Source: Caballeronia sp. INDeC2
Lineage (GTDB): Bacteria > Pseudomonadota > Gammaproteobacteria > Burkholderiales > Burkholderiaceae
Direction of reading: 5' to 3'
NCBI RefSeq assembly: GCF_023631325.1
Contig: NZ_JALQDG010000046.1
Span: forward strand, 1-64,000
DNA: 64,000 bases
Shown here piece by piece: positions 1-10,100 of the stretch; the first letter of the stretch is position 1, and each line of letters begins with the position of its first letter. The position numbers and the translations under genes were made by a program. The notes beneath the pieces were generated by a model. That model did no database searches and was not told where the DNA came from. It saw nothing but the letters and a program-made list of their open reading frames with translations.

Positions 1-254
1 GCCCACGACAGCACGAGCGTGACGATCTTGACGATGGGGTTGGCGAGAAAGCCCTTGAACGCGTCGAACGAGATTTCTGACGTGAGGCTTTGATCGAGCA
101 GATAGAGGATGAACGGCAGACACACGAAGAGCAGCAGGCCGCTTATACGATGCAGGATCGACACCTTCCCTGCCAGCGGCAAGCGATACTTCGCGAGCTG
201 GCCGAGTCCGATGTTCCGGTATTCCGGCCTTGGTTTTTTCAATGTTTCAGCCAC
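1..254 (-). CDS. sdhC: Succinate dehydrogenase cytochrome b556 subunit, SdhC (5' part only)
   Basis: Membrane anchor subunit of respiratory complex II, which binds haem b and ubiquinone in the inner membrane. Only the first ~84 codons are inside the window; the gene runs off the left edge. The visible N-terminus carries the typical beta-proteobacterial segments KKPRPEYRNIGLGQ, YRLPLAGKVSILHRISG and a first membrane helix ending in DQSLTSE. HRISG holds conserved residues near the quinone/haem site. The start is taken as GTG at 254, preceded by a purine-rich AAGGGG. sdhD, sdhA and sdhB would normally follow downstream, outside the window. It is divergent from the LysR gene at 472. Identification is confident from the sequence. 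Confidence 0.93.
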   Translation of the reverse strand, partial: MAETLKKPRPEYRNIGLGQLAKYRLPLAGKVSILHRISGLLLFVCLPFILYLLDQSLTSEISFDAFKGFLANPIVKIVTLVLSW

Positions 255-471
255 GTTAGACCCCTTCCCAATCTGATTGACGATTCGCGCGTCGTCGATG
301 CACGACACGGGCGCGACTCGTCCAGCCTGATCCGCCTCGAAAAGCGCCCGGCGATGTAGTTGGGGAAAAGTGTTTTGCCCGCGCACTGCGCGATAGCGGT
401 ATTTTGTCGCGCGATTGATATACTGTCCAATATCTATCTCGTCTTTCTGAAATATCTTTGACAGATATCGC
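255..471. promoter_or_regulatory. Divergent intergenic region between sdhC and lysR-type gene
   Basis: This 217-bp gap separates two divergent genes, so it must hold both promoters. Near the LysR gene it becomes AT-rich (around 410-460, with TTGATATACTG and TATCTATCTCG). The repeated ATATC/GATAT half-sites there could be a LysR T-N11-A operator. No site was assigned firmly. Confidence 0.4.
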
Positions 472-1368
472 ATGGAACTGCGCCACATCCGTTACTTTCT
501 GGCCGTCGCCGAGGAACGCAACGTCACGCGCGCGGCGGAACGGCTCGGCATCGGCCAGCCGCCGCTCAGCCAGCAGATTCATGCGCTGGAAGACGAACTC
601 GGCGTGCGGCTCTTCCGGCGCACTGGGCACGGCGTCGTATTGACCGAAGCGGGCGAGGCGTTCGCCGTCGATGCCAAGCGCCTCATGAACGACGCGCGCC
701 TTGCCATCGAGAAAGCGCAGAGCGCGGGCCGCGGCGAGATCGGGCAACTCAATATCGGCTTCACTGGGTCGGCGGCGTTCAATCCGGTCGTGTCGAAGCT
801 GATTCGCTCTTATCGGCAGGCTTATCCGAACGTCACGCTCACGCTCACCGAAGGCAACACTGCGCAACTGCTCGCTCATCTCGATGCGGGCCGCGTCGAT
901 GTCGCGTTCGTTCGTCTCGGCAGCCAGTCGCCCGCGGGCGTGCAGATCAATCACATCGCGATCGAGCCGATGAAAATCGTGCTGCCCGCCACGCACAAGC
1001 TTGCGAGAAAGCGCAGGGTGCCCCTCGCGGCGCTTGCGGAAGATCCGTTCGTATTGCTGCCGCGCGAGGCGAGCCCGACCTTGCACGACGTCATCATCGG
1101 CGCTTGCCGTGAGGCGGGATTCGAGCCGGTCCCGGGGCAGCAGGCGCCGCAGCTTTCGTCTGTCGTGAATCTGGTCGCGGCGGAATTCGGCGTGTCGCTG
1201 GTGCCCGCGTCGGTGTGTCAGATTCAGGTCGACGGCGTCGCCTACACCGATGCCCACGGCAGCGCGATCACGATCCGTCTCGCATTGGCGTCTCGCATCG
1301 ACGCGACAGCCGCCAAGACCGCCAACTTTCTCGACATCGCGCGGCAGGTCGTTACGTCACCGGCGTGA
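472..1368 (+). CDS. LysR-family transcriptional regulator (BenM/CatR-like)
   Basis: A 298-residue LysR-type regulator. It begins MELRHIRYFLAVAEERNVTRAA, a winged-helix DNA-binding domain of about 60 residues with the helix-turn-helix around residues 18-37 (RAAERLGIGQPPLSQQIHAL). A type-2 periplasmic-binding-like effector domain follows (about 90-295). The MELRHIRYF start is characteristic of the BenM/CatM/CatR branch, whose members sense aromatic acids such as muconate, so an aromatic or dicarboxylate ligand is plausible but not shown. No catabolic target lies beside it; it is divergent from sdhC, which it might control. Length is normal and start at 472 fits the family. Confidence 0.9.
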   Translation: MELRHIRYFLAVAEERNVTRAAERLGIGQPPLSQQIHALEDELGVRLFRRTGHGVVLTEAGEAFAVDAKRLMNDARLAIEKAQSAGRGEIGQLNIGFTGSAAFNPVVSKLIRSYRQAYPNVTLTLTEGNTAQLLAHLDAGRVDVAFVRLGSQSPAGVQINHIAIEPMKIVLPATHKLARKRRVPLAALAEDPFVLLPREASPTLHDVIIGACREAGFEPVPGQQAPQLSSVVNLVAAEFGVSLVPASVCQIQVDGVAYTDAHGSAITIRLALASRIDATAAKTANFLDIARQVVTSPA

Positions 1369-1477
1369 CGTTGTCATTAGAACAAGCGTGCATTGCATTC
1401 GACGCGTTTTCATCCAACACTTCAGTTCGCAATATGAGCGTCGAGAAGGCCCGATGGTTTGCTCGAGGAGCACGGTC

Positions 1478-2221
1478 ATGCGCAAAGAAGCGAAGCATCC
1501 GTTGCAATGCACGCTCGCATGCCGCCGGGCTTTCCTCAAATCAGTTGCATCCGCAAGTATCGTCGGGCTTGGTTCATCGTTTCTCGTGACTTCGGCTCAT
1601 GCCGATGCGTTGACGCATGCGCAACGCGACAGCATGACGCCCGAGCAGATCATCGAATTGATGAAGCACGGCAACGAGCGCTTTCAGAAAGGCGAACGCA
1701 AGGCGCGCAATTATCTGCGCGAACAGAAGGCCAGCGCGAAAGGACAGTATCCCGCGGCTGTGCTGCTCAGTTGCATCGACTCGCGCGCGCCCGCTGAAGT
1801 CATCATGGATCTGGGCATCGGGGATATCTTCAATTGCCGCATCGCAGGCAACATCGAAAACGACGATATCCTCGGCAGTATGGAGTTCGCGTGCAAGCTG
1901 ATGGGCGCGAAAGTGGTGCTCGTGATGGGCCACACGTCGTGCGGCGCGATCAAAGGCGCCATTGCCAATGTCGAGCTCGGCCATCTCACTGGGCTGCTTG
2001 CGCGCATCAAGCCCGCCGTCGATGCAACGCAGTACGACGGCGAGCGTTCGGCAACCAACTACGCGTTCGTCGATAAAGTGGCGCGCAAGAACGTCGAGCT
2101 GACCATTGCGCAGATTCGCCGCGACAGCACCGTGCTCAGCGAAATGGAAGGCCAGCACGGGATCAAGATCGCAGGGGCTATGTACAACCTGAGCACGGGG
2201 GCGGTGGAGTTTTTCAACTGA
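1478..2221 (+). CDS. Beta-class carbonic anhydrase with Tat signal peptide
   Basis: Zinc enzyme interconverting CO2 and bicarbonate. From ATG 1478 (GAGGAG seven bases upstream) the protein has 247 residues. A twin-arginine signal lies at residues 15-42 (CRRAFLKS, a hydrophobic stretch, then HADA), predicting export of the folded enzyme to the periplasm. The beta-CA zinc site is visible: Cys99 and the Asp101-Arg103 dyad in LLSCIDSR, then His152 and Cys155 in GHTSCGA. Most beta-CAs are cytoplasmic, so export is the unusual trait. It lies downstream of, and in the same direction as, the LysR gene (109-bp gap) and is convergent with the capsule operon; no terminator stem was seen in the 45-bp gap. 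Confidence 0.93.
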   Translation: MRKEAKHPLQCTLACRRAFLKSVASASIVGLGSSFLVTSAHADALTHAQRDSMTPEQIIELMKHGNERFQKGERKARNYLREQKASAKGQYPAAVLLSCIDSRAPAEVIMDLGIGDIFNCRIAGNIENDDILGSMEFACKLMGAKVVLVMGHTSCGAIKGAIANVELGHLTGLLARIKPAVDATQYDGERSATNYAFVDKVARKNVELTIAQIRRDSTVLSEMEGQHGIKIAGAMYNLSTGAVEFFN

Positions 2222-2266
2222 CGCCTTTCGTGCCCGCGTTCCTTCTAACGTTCAGGCAGCGCGTGC

Positions 2267-4300
2267 TTACGCCGGGCGCATGAACCACCTTCGCGCGCGT
2301 GCGTGCGCGCGAAGCAAGACTTCGGGAATCCTGTTCGCCCTGGCGAAACCGAACTTGAACACGTGGTCTCCGTTGCGCATTCGCGCCAGTTCATGCACCG
2401 CGCGTTCGGGCGTGGTGAAGCGCCCGCTGCTTGCGCTGACGTACGTCGGATAGGCGATCAGGGTCGCCGCGACGAGCGCATCCAGCGATATGCCGGGCCG
2501 CCGTTGCCGCGACAATCCTCGATCCACAGTGAGCCCCCATCCAGCATAAAACGGCGTGCCGTAGGTCACCACGCGTTTGCCCATGAGGAGCGCCTCGAAG
2601 CCCGTGAGCGAAGTCGTGACATGAACTTCATCGACCTTTGGCAAGAGATCCGATATGGATTCGCTCGTCAGCACTTCGTTGCAATAGCGCCGCACCACAT
2701 CGGGCGGCACGGCTCCTTCGCGCAAGCCGGCGACGACATCGGGATGCGGCTTGTACGCGATGTACGCATCCGGTTCCGCCTCGCGCACCGCTTCGATCAA
2801 TTGCCGATTGGTCTTGATGCGATGGCCGCCGAATCGCAGCGAAGCATCGCCCTCCACCTGCCCCGCCACGAGGATGACGCGCGATACGCCGCTCGGCCGG
2901 CTCCAGGCAGATCCGTTCAGGTTGTATTTGGTGACGCGCTCGCGAACGATGATTTGTCGCAGGCGTGCAGCTCTTTCGAGCATTGTTTCATCGAAGTACC
3001 TATTCTCGATGAGTGTTTCGAGGCGCGACGATTCGCTCGGGTCGTAGTAAATCCCTTCATCATCCTGAACCCAGGACAACGGGGCGACCAGCCTCGCGCC
3101 AAGCCCGACCGAGCGCACGAAGCCATCCTCTACGCGTATGACGCGCCTTCCGGGCTTCGCCCCTTTGAGCGACGTGCTGCCCCACACCGCGACTGCCGCG
3201 GCGCCGCCGGGCAGCGCGCGTTCGCTGCGCAGGAACCGGAGTTCACTTCCCGAGAAAAAAGCACGAGCAATGGGACGCTTCCAGCGCGAAAAGCCGATCG
3301 CATGAATCGTTTCGGGAAAGCGCGCGCGCATGCTCCGCTGCAGCGAGATATGCCTGACTGCTTCTTCGACCTCGCACTCGAGTCCGGTCTCGGGGTCGAG
3401 ATACTTCGGATAGGCAATGAGCGCTGCATGAACGAGCGCTTCGAGTGAGCGGTTGCAACGTCGCTCGGGGCGAGGCAGTTCATCATGCGTGAGTCCCCAG
3501 CCCGCGTAGAAAGGCATGCCGAACGCGCGCACGGGGCGGTTCCACACCAATGCCTCGAAGCCGACCTGCGAGCTTACGACATAGACGATCCTCGCACCCT
3601 CAATCAGGTCAGGTGCGTGATAGTGCCGGCCGACCACGACGACGCGCTCAGCCATCGAACGTGTGAGCGCGTCGAAATGTCCTTTCTTTCTTCCGGCGAA
3701 TACGTCGGGATGAACCTTCAGGAGCACCTTCGCGCCGGGATGTTCATCGAGCGCGGCTTCCAGCATTCGTGCAAAGTCGGTCGACGAGCACAGCGCGCCG
3801 GAGATCGATTCATCGTGAGCCGTCTGGTCGACGACGAGCACATAGCCCGTTTCCAGCGGCGGCTTCGCATCGCGCGCGTGATTGTATTTGGACAGGCGAT
3901 GCACTCGCCAGGCTTCCGTGAGCGCATGCACGCGAGCGTGACGCTCGCGGGATACGTCCGCAGCGATCAACTGCTCCAGCCTTGAAGGTTGTCGCGCGTC
4001 GTAGTAAATGCCCAGATCGTCGATGGACATCGACAGACAGTGCGGGTCAGTGCCGTCTCCGGCCGAACGCAGAAAACCGTCTTCGAGAGAGAGCGCAGGA
4101 ACGCCCCAGCGCGCGGCCAGCTCGCGCGCCGCGCGGCCACTGCGTTTCAGGCCCCAACCCGCCACGGCGGCATAGGCGGATGACTTGGTGCTTCGGCCGG
4201 ACACATAGTCCACGCGCGCGCGCAGAAACTGCTCGATGTCGTCGCGCCGTGCGATCGATCGAGAAGTGACTGCTATGCAGTTGCTATAGGGGTCGTTCAT
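2267..4300 (-). CDS. kpsC: Capsule polysaccharide beta-Kdo transferase KpsC
   Basis: About 677 residues, the usual KpsC length. KpsC extends the short poly-Kdo linker on lysophosphatidylglycerol that anchors ABC-exported capsules, working after KpsS. Two tandem homologous halves are visible: each has an EDGF(L/V)RS motif, a YYD motif (GIYYDARQ and GIYYDPSE), a K(V/P)HPDV motif and an F(E)ALV/LL...YGxPFYAGWGLT block, matching the two retaining glycosyltransferase domains of KpsC/LipA. Start at ATG 4300 has a GAAGAG Shine-Dalgarno; an in-frame ATG at 4342 is less likely. It is the last gene of the kpsM-to-kpsC operon, 19 bp after its neighbour. Confidence 0.95.
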   Translation of the reverse strand: MNDPYSNCIAVTSRSIARRDDIEQFLRARVDYVSGRSTKSSAYAAVAGWGLKRSGRAARELAARWGVPALSLEDGFLRSAGDGTDPHCLSMSIDDLGIYYDARQPSRLEQLIAADVSRERHARVHALTEAWRVHRLSKYNHARDAKPPLETGYVLVVDQTAHDESISGALCSSTDFARMLEAALDEHPGAKVLLKVHPDVFAGRKKGHFDALTRSMAERVVVVGRHYHAPDLIEGARIVYVVSSQVGFEALVWNRPVRAFGMPFYAGWGLTHDELPRPERRCNRSLEALVHAALIAYPKYLDPETGLECEVEEAVRHISLQRSMRARFPETIHAIGFSRWKRPIARAFFSGSELRFLRSERALPGGAAAVAVWGSTSLKGAKPGRRVIRVEDGFVRSVGLGARLVAPLSWVQDDEGIYYDPSESSRLETLIENRYFDETMLERAARLRQIIVRERVTKYNLNGSAWSRPSGVSRVILVAGQVEGDASLRFGGHRIKTNRQLIEAVREAEPDAYIAYKPHPDVVAGLREGAVPPDVVRRYCNEVLTSESISDLLPKVDEVHVTTSLTGFEALLMGKRVVTYGTPFYAGWGLTVDRGLSRQRRPGISLDALVAATLIAYPTYVSASSGRFTTPERAVHELARMRNGDHVFKFGFARANRIPEVLLRAHARARRWFMRPA

Positions 4301-4319
4301 CTCTTCACCATCCGGCCGC

Positions 4320-6158
4320 CTACTCCTCTGGGAGAGCGGCATGCCCGTGAGCTACGCGCGCGTCGTCCCAGTCGATATCGCGCATGAGCACCTGCGCCGG
4401 ATTTCCAGACAAGAAGACATTGCATTCGTCGAACTCACCTTGCACGACCGTGCTCGCGGCGATCACGCAATTATGGCTCACGCGACTTCCAGGCCGGAAA
4501 ACCGCGCCGTGATCCACCCGCACGCGATTGCCGATGCGCACGTCGCCGGGCGGATTCAGTCGGGACGTGCGCATCTTGTCATGGAGAACATAATCATCGG
4601 CACTCGAGATGTGCACTCCGGCAAACGAGCAATCGTCACCCACGACGACATGCCGTGCGTCGCCCGACCGGATGGACACCGGTTCGTCGAACACGACGCC
4701 GTTGCCAATCGACACCTCCGAATCATCCTGCACGACGATGCGGCCGCGAATCGTGCAATCGTCACCGATCGACAGCTTCGCAGCGCGACCGACGATGATC
4801 TCGGTGCCCTCGAACGTGCATCGGTCGCCGCAGAGGAACTGTGCCGACGAGCCGTCGAGTCGAAACGTGGAATGGCCGACGAAGAAGCGGCGTCCCGGCC
4901 GAAAGCCGTCGTGCGAGAGAACATGCGACAGAGAATCGGCCTCATGGCGCATTAGACTCACGATTTCAAGGCGCTTTATGCGCGTGACCAATTCCTCCCG
5001 ACGCTGTTGCTCTAGCGAAGCAGGGTCGATCGCCTTCAAATCCAGCACTGCGCCCGACGCATCGCCGAGCGCTTCCCGGGCGTCGGCCAACAGCAGGCGG
5101 ATGTTCGTGGTGTAGCCGTCCTGCGGCAGCGCCTGCAAGAGTTTCACGCACTCGAAATGACGCTGCTCGCTATACATCAGTTGCGCGAGTTTCAGCCTCG
5201 CCCGGCCCAACGCGGGCTGTGCATCAAGCGCGAGAAAGAGGAATCGCTCTGCGGCTTCGGGATCGCCGAGACTCTCGGCGCACAGCGCGCAAAAATACTG
5301 AATCATCGACCAGGCCGGCACACGTTGCGCACACGCACGCAGGACATCGAAGGCATCGACCAGAACGACTTTCCGCTTGACGAGGCTTTCGTTGAACATC
5401 TTGATTGTGAGTGCCGTATTCAGATCGATGGGTGCAATGAGGTCGCAGTGTTCCAGAAACGAACGGTCGCCGTATTCCAGAAAGCGACACAAGATGTCTT
5501 TCAGTCCGAACTGCGCATCGAGCGCCTTGGCCACCACATGCGTCGTATTGCGCATCAGCCAGATTTGCACCGCCGGATTGTTCGCGTGTAGCTTGCATGC
5601 GCAAAAGACATCGACCAGATCGTTCGCCCCCGACAGGACGAGTACGTCCTGCGGACACGCAAAAGCGATCCTGGAGATATCTCCGGCCCCTTCGGCAACA
5701 CCTTTGAGACTGCTCACGCTCCGGCCGAGGGGCACGCAAAGTTCAGTTTCCGGTCCCATCGCGAGCACGCGCTGCGCCTCGAGCATCGAGCCGTATTTCA
5801 GCGCGGCATACGCGCCCATGCTCGTGCCGACCGTAAACACACGTCCCGTAGGAGACTTCAGAGTTGCAACGCGCTCCGACAGCCATTCCTGAAAGTGTCT
5901 CTCGCCGTCGAAGTCGGGAGTGCCATCGAGATACCAGCCGTTCGAATAGTCGTTGACGAAAATGACGCGACCGCCGAACTCCGAAAGCATCTTGAAGAAT
6001 GTGAATTTTCCTTCAGGCGTGTCTCGCGCCGAGAATGCGATGCAGACGTCCCCACTTTCGCCCATGCCGGCGATCAAGACGCTCTTCTTGAAACGTGCGC
6101 TACTGTCCATGTCGATGTCCGTTCGAGGCTTTGCGCTACTTACGTCCGTCGGCGGCAT
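4320..6158 (-). CDS. Three-part capsule-locus protein: alpha/beta-hydrolase, TPR, left-handed beta-helix
   Basis: A 612-residue protein of unknown exact function. Residues ~25-270 look like an alpha/beta-hydrolase: nucleophile elbow GTSMG with Ser113, a later SGANDLVD acid candidate and TTHVV histidine candidate. Residues ~270-400 are helical TPR-like (FCALCAESLGDPEAAERFLFLAL). Residues ~430-600 show hexapeptide repeats (IGDDCTIRG, VSIGNGVVF, VVVGDDCSF, VRIGNRVRV), the left-handed beta-helix of acyltransferases. It may edit O-acyl groups on the capsule or a precursor; this is inference. The longest start (6158) overlaps the upstream gene by 23 bp; an alternative ATG at 6110 gives 596 residues, and neither has a strong ribosome site. 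It sits between the beta-propeller gene and kpsC. Confidence 0.72.
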   Translation of the reverse strand: MPPTDVSSAKPRTDIDMDSSARFKKSVLIAGMGESGDVCIAFSARDTPEGKFTFFKMLSEFGGRVIFVNDYSNGWYLDGTPDFDGERHFQEWLSERVATLKSPTGRVFTVGTSMGAYAALKYGSMLEAQRVLAMGPETELCVPLGRSVSSLKGVAEGAGDISRIAFACPQDVLVLSGANDLVDVFCACKLHANNPAVQIWLMRNTTHVVAKALDAQFGLKDILCRFLEYGDRSFLEHCDLIAPIDLNTALTIKMFNESLVKRKVVLVDAFDVLRACAQRVPAWSMIQYFCALCAESLGDPEAAERFLFLALDAQPALGRARLKLAQLMYSEQRHFECVKLLQALPQDGYTTNIRLLLADAREALGDASGAVLDLKAIDPASLEQQRREELVTRIKRLEIVSLMRHEADSLSHVLSHDGFRPGRRFFVGHSTFRLDGSSAQFLCGDRCTFEGTEIIVGRAAKLSIGDDCTIRGRIVVQDDSEVSIGNGVVFDEPVSIRSGDARHVVVGDDCSFAGVHISSADDYVLHDKMRTSRLNPPGDVRIGNRVRVDHGAVFRPGSRVSHNCVIAASTVVQGEFDECNVFLSGNPAQVLMRDIDWDDARVAHGHAALPEE

Positions 6159-7107
6159 CGTCCAGACGCCAGAGACGCAGATTGCGCCTCTTATGGGCAG
6201 CGCTCACGATCCCGGCATAAAGCGCGGCGCCGTACCCCGGCTCTTCGTGCAAGGCCAGTCCTTCGGGTTCGTAATAGCGCCCTTCGTCCTTCGCGACGCT
6301 TTTTCCGACAGAGAACGACGTGTTTTCCGAGAGCATCCGTCCATCATTCGTGAACACATAGAAGCCCTTGCGTTCGTCGAGCCCGTTCTTTCCGACCAGC
6401 ATATAGACGTGCTGGCTGTCGCACGCGAGCCCTTGAAGCGGGGCATGGTCGTCGAACACCTGTGGAGGGATCTTCCATTCGGCGCGATAGCGCATCGAAT
6501 AGTCCCCCGGTCCGCCTGCCGTCAACTCGCGAAGATCGAATACGCGCAGGAATTGTCCGCCCGACCGCCGGCCGCGAGCGATCAATGTTTGCGAATCCAG
6601 ACACACCTTCGGCATCGATACGCTGTTCCCGGCGTAACGTTGATCGAACAATTGATAGATCTGCGGCTCCGGTGTTCCTGCGCCTTTATACTCGAAACGC
6701 ACTGCGCTGCGTCCCGCGCCCGCGCCCGCCGATCCCCATAGCCATGTCTCGCCTTTGCGCGACGGCTCCTCGCTGATCCCCTGATGACCGAGCCAGTCGA
6801 GTTCACCCGTCGAATCGAGAGCTTTCACGCGCCCACCCGAAACAGCGAAACGCGTGACGGACGATCGCTCGTTCGGCGCCGTGCCGGACACGGTCTGCAC
6901 ATACAGTACGCTGCCGTCGTCATTGAAACTGAAATCCTGCGGCGCGTCGCTGCGGGCCATGATGCGCAGGGCTTCGCCCGCAGTGCCGACATCCTGGGCA
7001 ATGGTCTGCGAGAACGGTACAGCAATAAGCAACGGCAGCAAGCAGATTCGCTTTACCACGTGTGAAATGAATTCCATCGATACAAACGCCTCGAAATAAT
7101 TGTTCAT
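6136..7107 (-). CDS. Secreted beta-propeller protein, teichoic-acid biosynthesis protein C-like
   Basis: About 323 residues with an N-terminal signal peptide (basic VVKR, then ICLLPLLIAVPFSQTIAQ), so it is probably periplasmic or surface-exposed. The rest has repeated short beta motifs (FSFNDDGSVLYVQT, QGLACDSQHVYMLVG, ALHEEPGYGAALYAGI) like the TagC / phage receptor-binding beta-propeller fold. Proteins annotated as teichoic acid biosynthesis protein C share this pattern, which fits a glycerol-phosphate capsule locus. Start at 7107 is chosen because its ATG overlaps the TGA of the preceding polymerase gene (ATGA), showing translational coupling; a start at 7077 is also possible. Function (polymer binding, retention or trimming) is inferred. 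Confidence 0.65.
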   Translation of the reverse strand: MNNYFEAFVSMEFISHVVKRICLLPLLIAVPFSQTIAQDVGTAGEALRIMARSDAPQDFSFNDDGSVLYVQTVSGTAPNERSSVTRFAVSGGRVKALDSTGELDWLGHQGISEEPSRKGETWLWGSAGAGAGRSAVRFEYKGAGTPEPQIYQLFDQRYAGNSVSMPKVCLDSQTLIARGRRSGGQFLRVFDLRELTAGGPGDYSMRYRAEWKIPPQVFDDHAPLQGLACDSQHVYMLVGKNGLDERKGFYVFTNDGRMLSENTSFSVGKSVAKDEGRYYEPEGLALHEEPGYGAALYAGIVSAAHKRRNLRLWRLDDAADGRK

Positions 7108-10100
7108 CGGGAGCAGATCGGTTCTTTGTGTAGTTCGTTCGGTCTTGTCGTCGGACTGTCTGAGCGCCAATAGTTCAGGAGGTCGGCGCAGCGCGCGAGC
7201 GTCGCATCGTCATGCCGCCGGCTCTCGATCCGCTGGCACACCATGCTCTCCAACTGCATATAAAGAGCGCGCGCGATGCCAGCTGAATCTTGCAGTCGCC
7301 GCAACGACACGAGAAGTTGTCGAAGCGCGTCCTTCGGCGCAGCCTCCGGGTACTTCTCCAGCAGCGCGGACCAGCAATGCGCCGCGGTCTCCCATTCGCG
7401 GCTCTCCATGGCAAGGCGCGCACACAGGTAGGCTCGCGGCCCTTCCGCGTCGCGCGTGGCGAGTTGCGCGTCGATCATGAGAGCCAGAATGACCCGCGCA
7501 TCGGCAATTCGTCCGGTGGCCGCACATGCTGTACCCAGCTTATGAAGGAATGCAATGGCATGCTCGGCGCCCGGATCGACGGCCCTGAAATCGAAGGACG
7601 CAACGATCTCGTCCCATGCCTTTTCCTGATAGAGCAAGCCGCAAAAGTGGCAGTCCGCCTCCCATGACTGGTAGCCGGTCACGCGTAGCGCCTGGAAACT
7701 CGCGCGCGCCTCGACGCGTTTCTTGAGCATGCGTTGGGCGACCGCAAGCTGGAACACGTGCTCCGCTGCGAGGTGGTAGCCGCTTTCCTGCGTGATTGCG
7801 GTCCATGCCGCTTCAACGGCTTTCCAGCGCCGCTGCGCAAAATCCAGTTCGGCGCGCCGCACGCGCACGGCGAGCAGCGGACTTGCATCGCGCTCGGCCG
7901 GCGCCAGAACCGCTCTCGCCGCTTTGACATCGCCGATCTTTTCGAGCGCGACCGATGCAAAAACCCGGTCTTCGACACGCAAGCAGATGCGCGGGTTCAC
8001 GATCAGCTCGCTCCAGATTCGGGCACTTGCTTCCCAATTCTCGACGCTCGCGGCCAAGGCCGCTTCCTGTATGCGATAAGCCTCCGAGTCCGAAGCCCAT
8101 GTTGAAATCTTGGCCAATTCGAGTTGTGCGGACAACAGATCGCCAACGGAGCGATAGGCTTGCACCAGCCGCAGACGAGCGGGACTCTCGTCCCGCAGCG
8201 CTGCCATGTCGCGCCACGCATCGATCGCGGTGTCCCAGTCGCCTTCCAGTTCGGCCAACTCGGCACGCTCGGAAAACAGCAGTTCGATGTGATCGTCTGA
8301 ATCCGCGATTTCCGTGTCGAGGAGCGCGCGTGCTCCGCGAACATCACCCAGCTCGCGTCGTGCCTGAGCCATGTGAATCACGGCCTCGCGGCGGGACGGC
8401 GCATCGTCGCAAGACTTCTCGACTGTCTCCCAACGCTTCAGCGCGAGCTCCCAGCGCCCGAAGCGGCTCGCATTGCGGGCTTGTTCGATCGCGAGTTTCG
8501 TGTTGTCCGATACGTCGCCTGAACTCTGTTTGAGCGCCTCGATGCGCTGACAAATGCGCTCGCTCGCGCGCCCGTCGCGATAGGCAAAAAAGCGGTCGAC
8601 ACGCCGCTGATACTCCGCCTGCATGCTGAATCCGCTCGAAACCATATCGGCGATATGCCCGGCGAGCGCGGCCTCCGACATGAAGACGGGACCGAAACCA
8701 TCGCGCTCATAGTCGTAGTAGCCACGGCTATACGAGTGGCCTGCAAAGAACTCCCGGACATCGAATTGCAGATACGCGACGGGTTTGCCGAGATAGGCCA
8801 CGTCGAAGGCTACCGACGAGTAATCGGTCACCAACATGCCGGCGTCGCGAAACAGCGCTTGCAGACTTCCGTCCGATGCCGATGGCACCTCGATATACGA
8901 AGGAACCTTCAGCTCGCCCAGGTATTCCCGAAGATTCGGATGCGGAAAGAACACTAGCCGCGTCGCGTTGCGTTCATGAAGCCTGCGAAGTTCATCGCTG
9001 TTGAGGAGCGCGCTCCAGCGCGTCGCAAACTCGGACTCCGCGAACCTCGGGTTATGTGCGCGCCGGCTGGATCGATGCAACAGTTCTCCCGACAAGTGCT
9101 TGCGCCACGTCGGCATGATGAGAACCAGATCATGCTGCGAGGGCGACGCGAGCAGCGCATCGTGACGCGGAAAACCGGTGAGAATGGTCTCCCGGTCTGA
9201 GTACTTGTAGCGGCCGTTCGCCGAAATGTCGTCGAACTCGTCCCGCGCGGCGGTGACCAGCAAACGAATATCGCGGCTATTGAGCCATTGCGACTGGTCG
9301 TCCTTGGTTATGCCGTGCTGGAGGAACACCAGACGGGAGTTCATCAGATCCGCGTAGTGCTTCTTCGGCAGATAGCTGACCACAGACGGATTCGCCTGCG
9401 ACGAAATGATGAACTCGGCATTGATCAGCGCAAGCCTGTGTCTGAGGCCGCCGAACGGAAGCAACCTGAATCCCTCGTGTTGCAGGCGTTTCCAGTCGGC
9501 CGACTTCTTCGAGAGAAGAAAGCGCGCGTTGATGTCGCTGCGCTCGCGAAGCAGGTATCGGTAGAAATGCTCGGCATTGTCGTCCGCGCCGTCATCGCGG
9601 TCGGTGATCACCCACACATCCTTGTACGCGGACCGAGTCCATGCACGCGTCGCCAGATAGCGAAGGATACGCGTCTTGACCGGAAGGTGAGACTCCAGGA
9701 GCTTTGCCGGGTTGAAGAACGTGTGTATGTCGGAGACGGCGATTCGCGCATGCGACTTCCCGCCCATCGAGAGCTTGCAGTCGGTGCCCGTCTCGGCTTC
9801 GAAACGCAGTTCGCCGCCCTTTCCCGCCAACGATACCCAGAGCAGGCGTTCCGTGCACACCGGTTGGCCCAGGATGTGATGGCGAATGCTGCGCGCATGA
9901 CGCGGCAGTGTTTCCCGTTCGCCCAGCCAGACCGATTCGAATCCGGCGTCCTCACTGAAGTAGCGCAGACGGACCATGTCCTCATGCGCATCGTAGCCGT
10001 CGACCAGGACGATCCTGACATGCGCCGGCTCCGTCCCTGCCAGCGCCAGCAGCACGGTCTTCTGAAACGCGCCATAACCGGGCATGCCAGTCGTCCAGAT

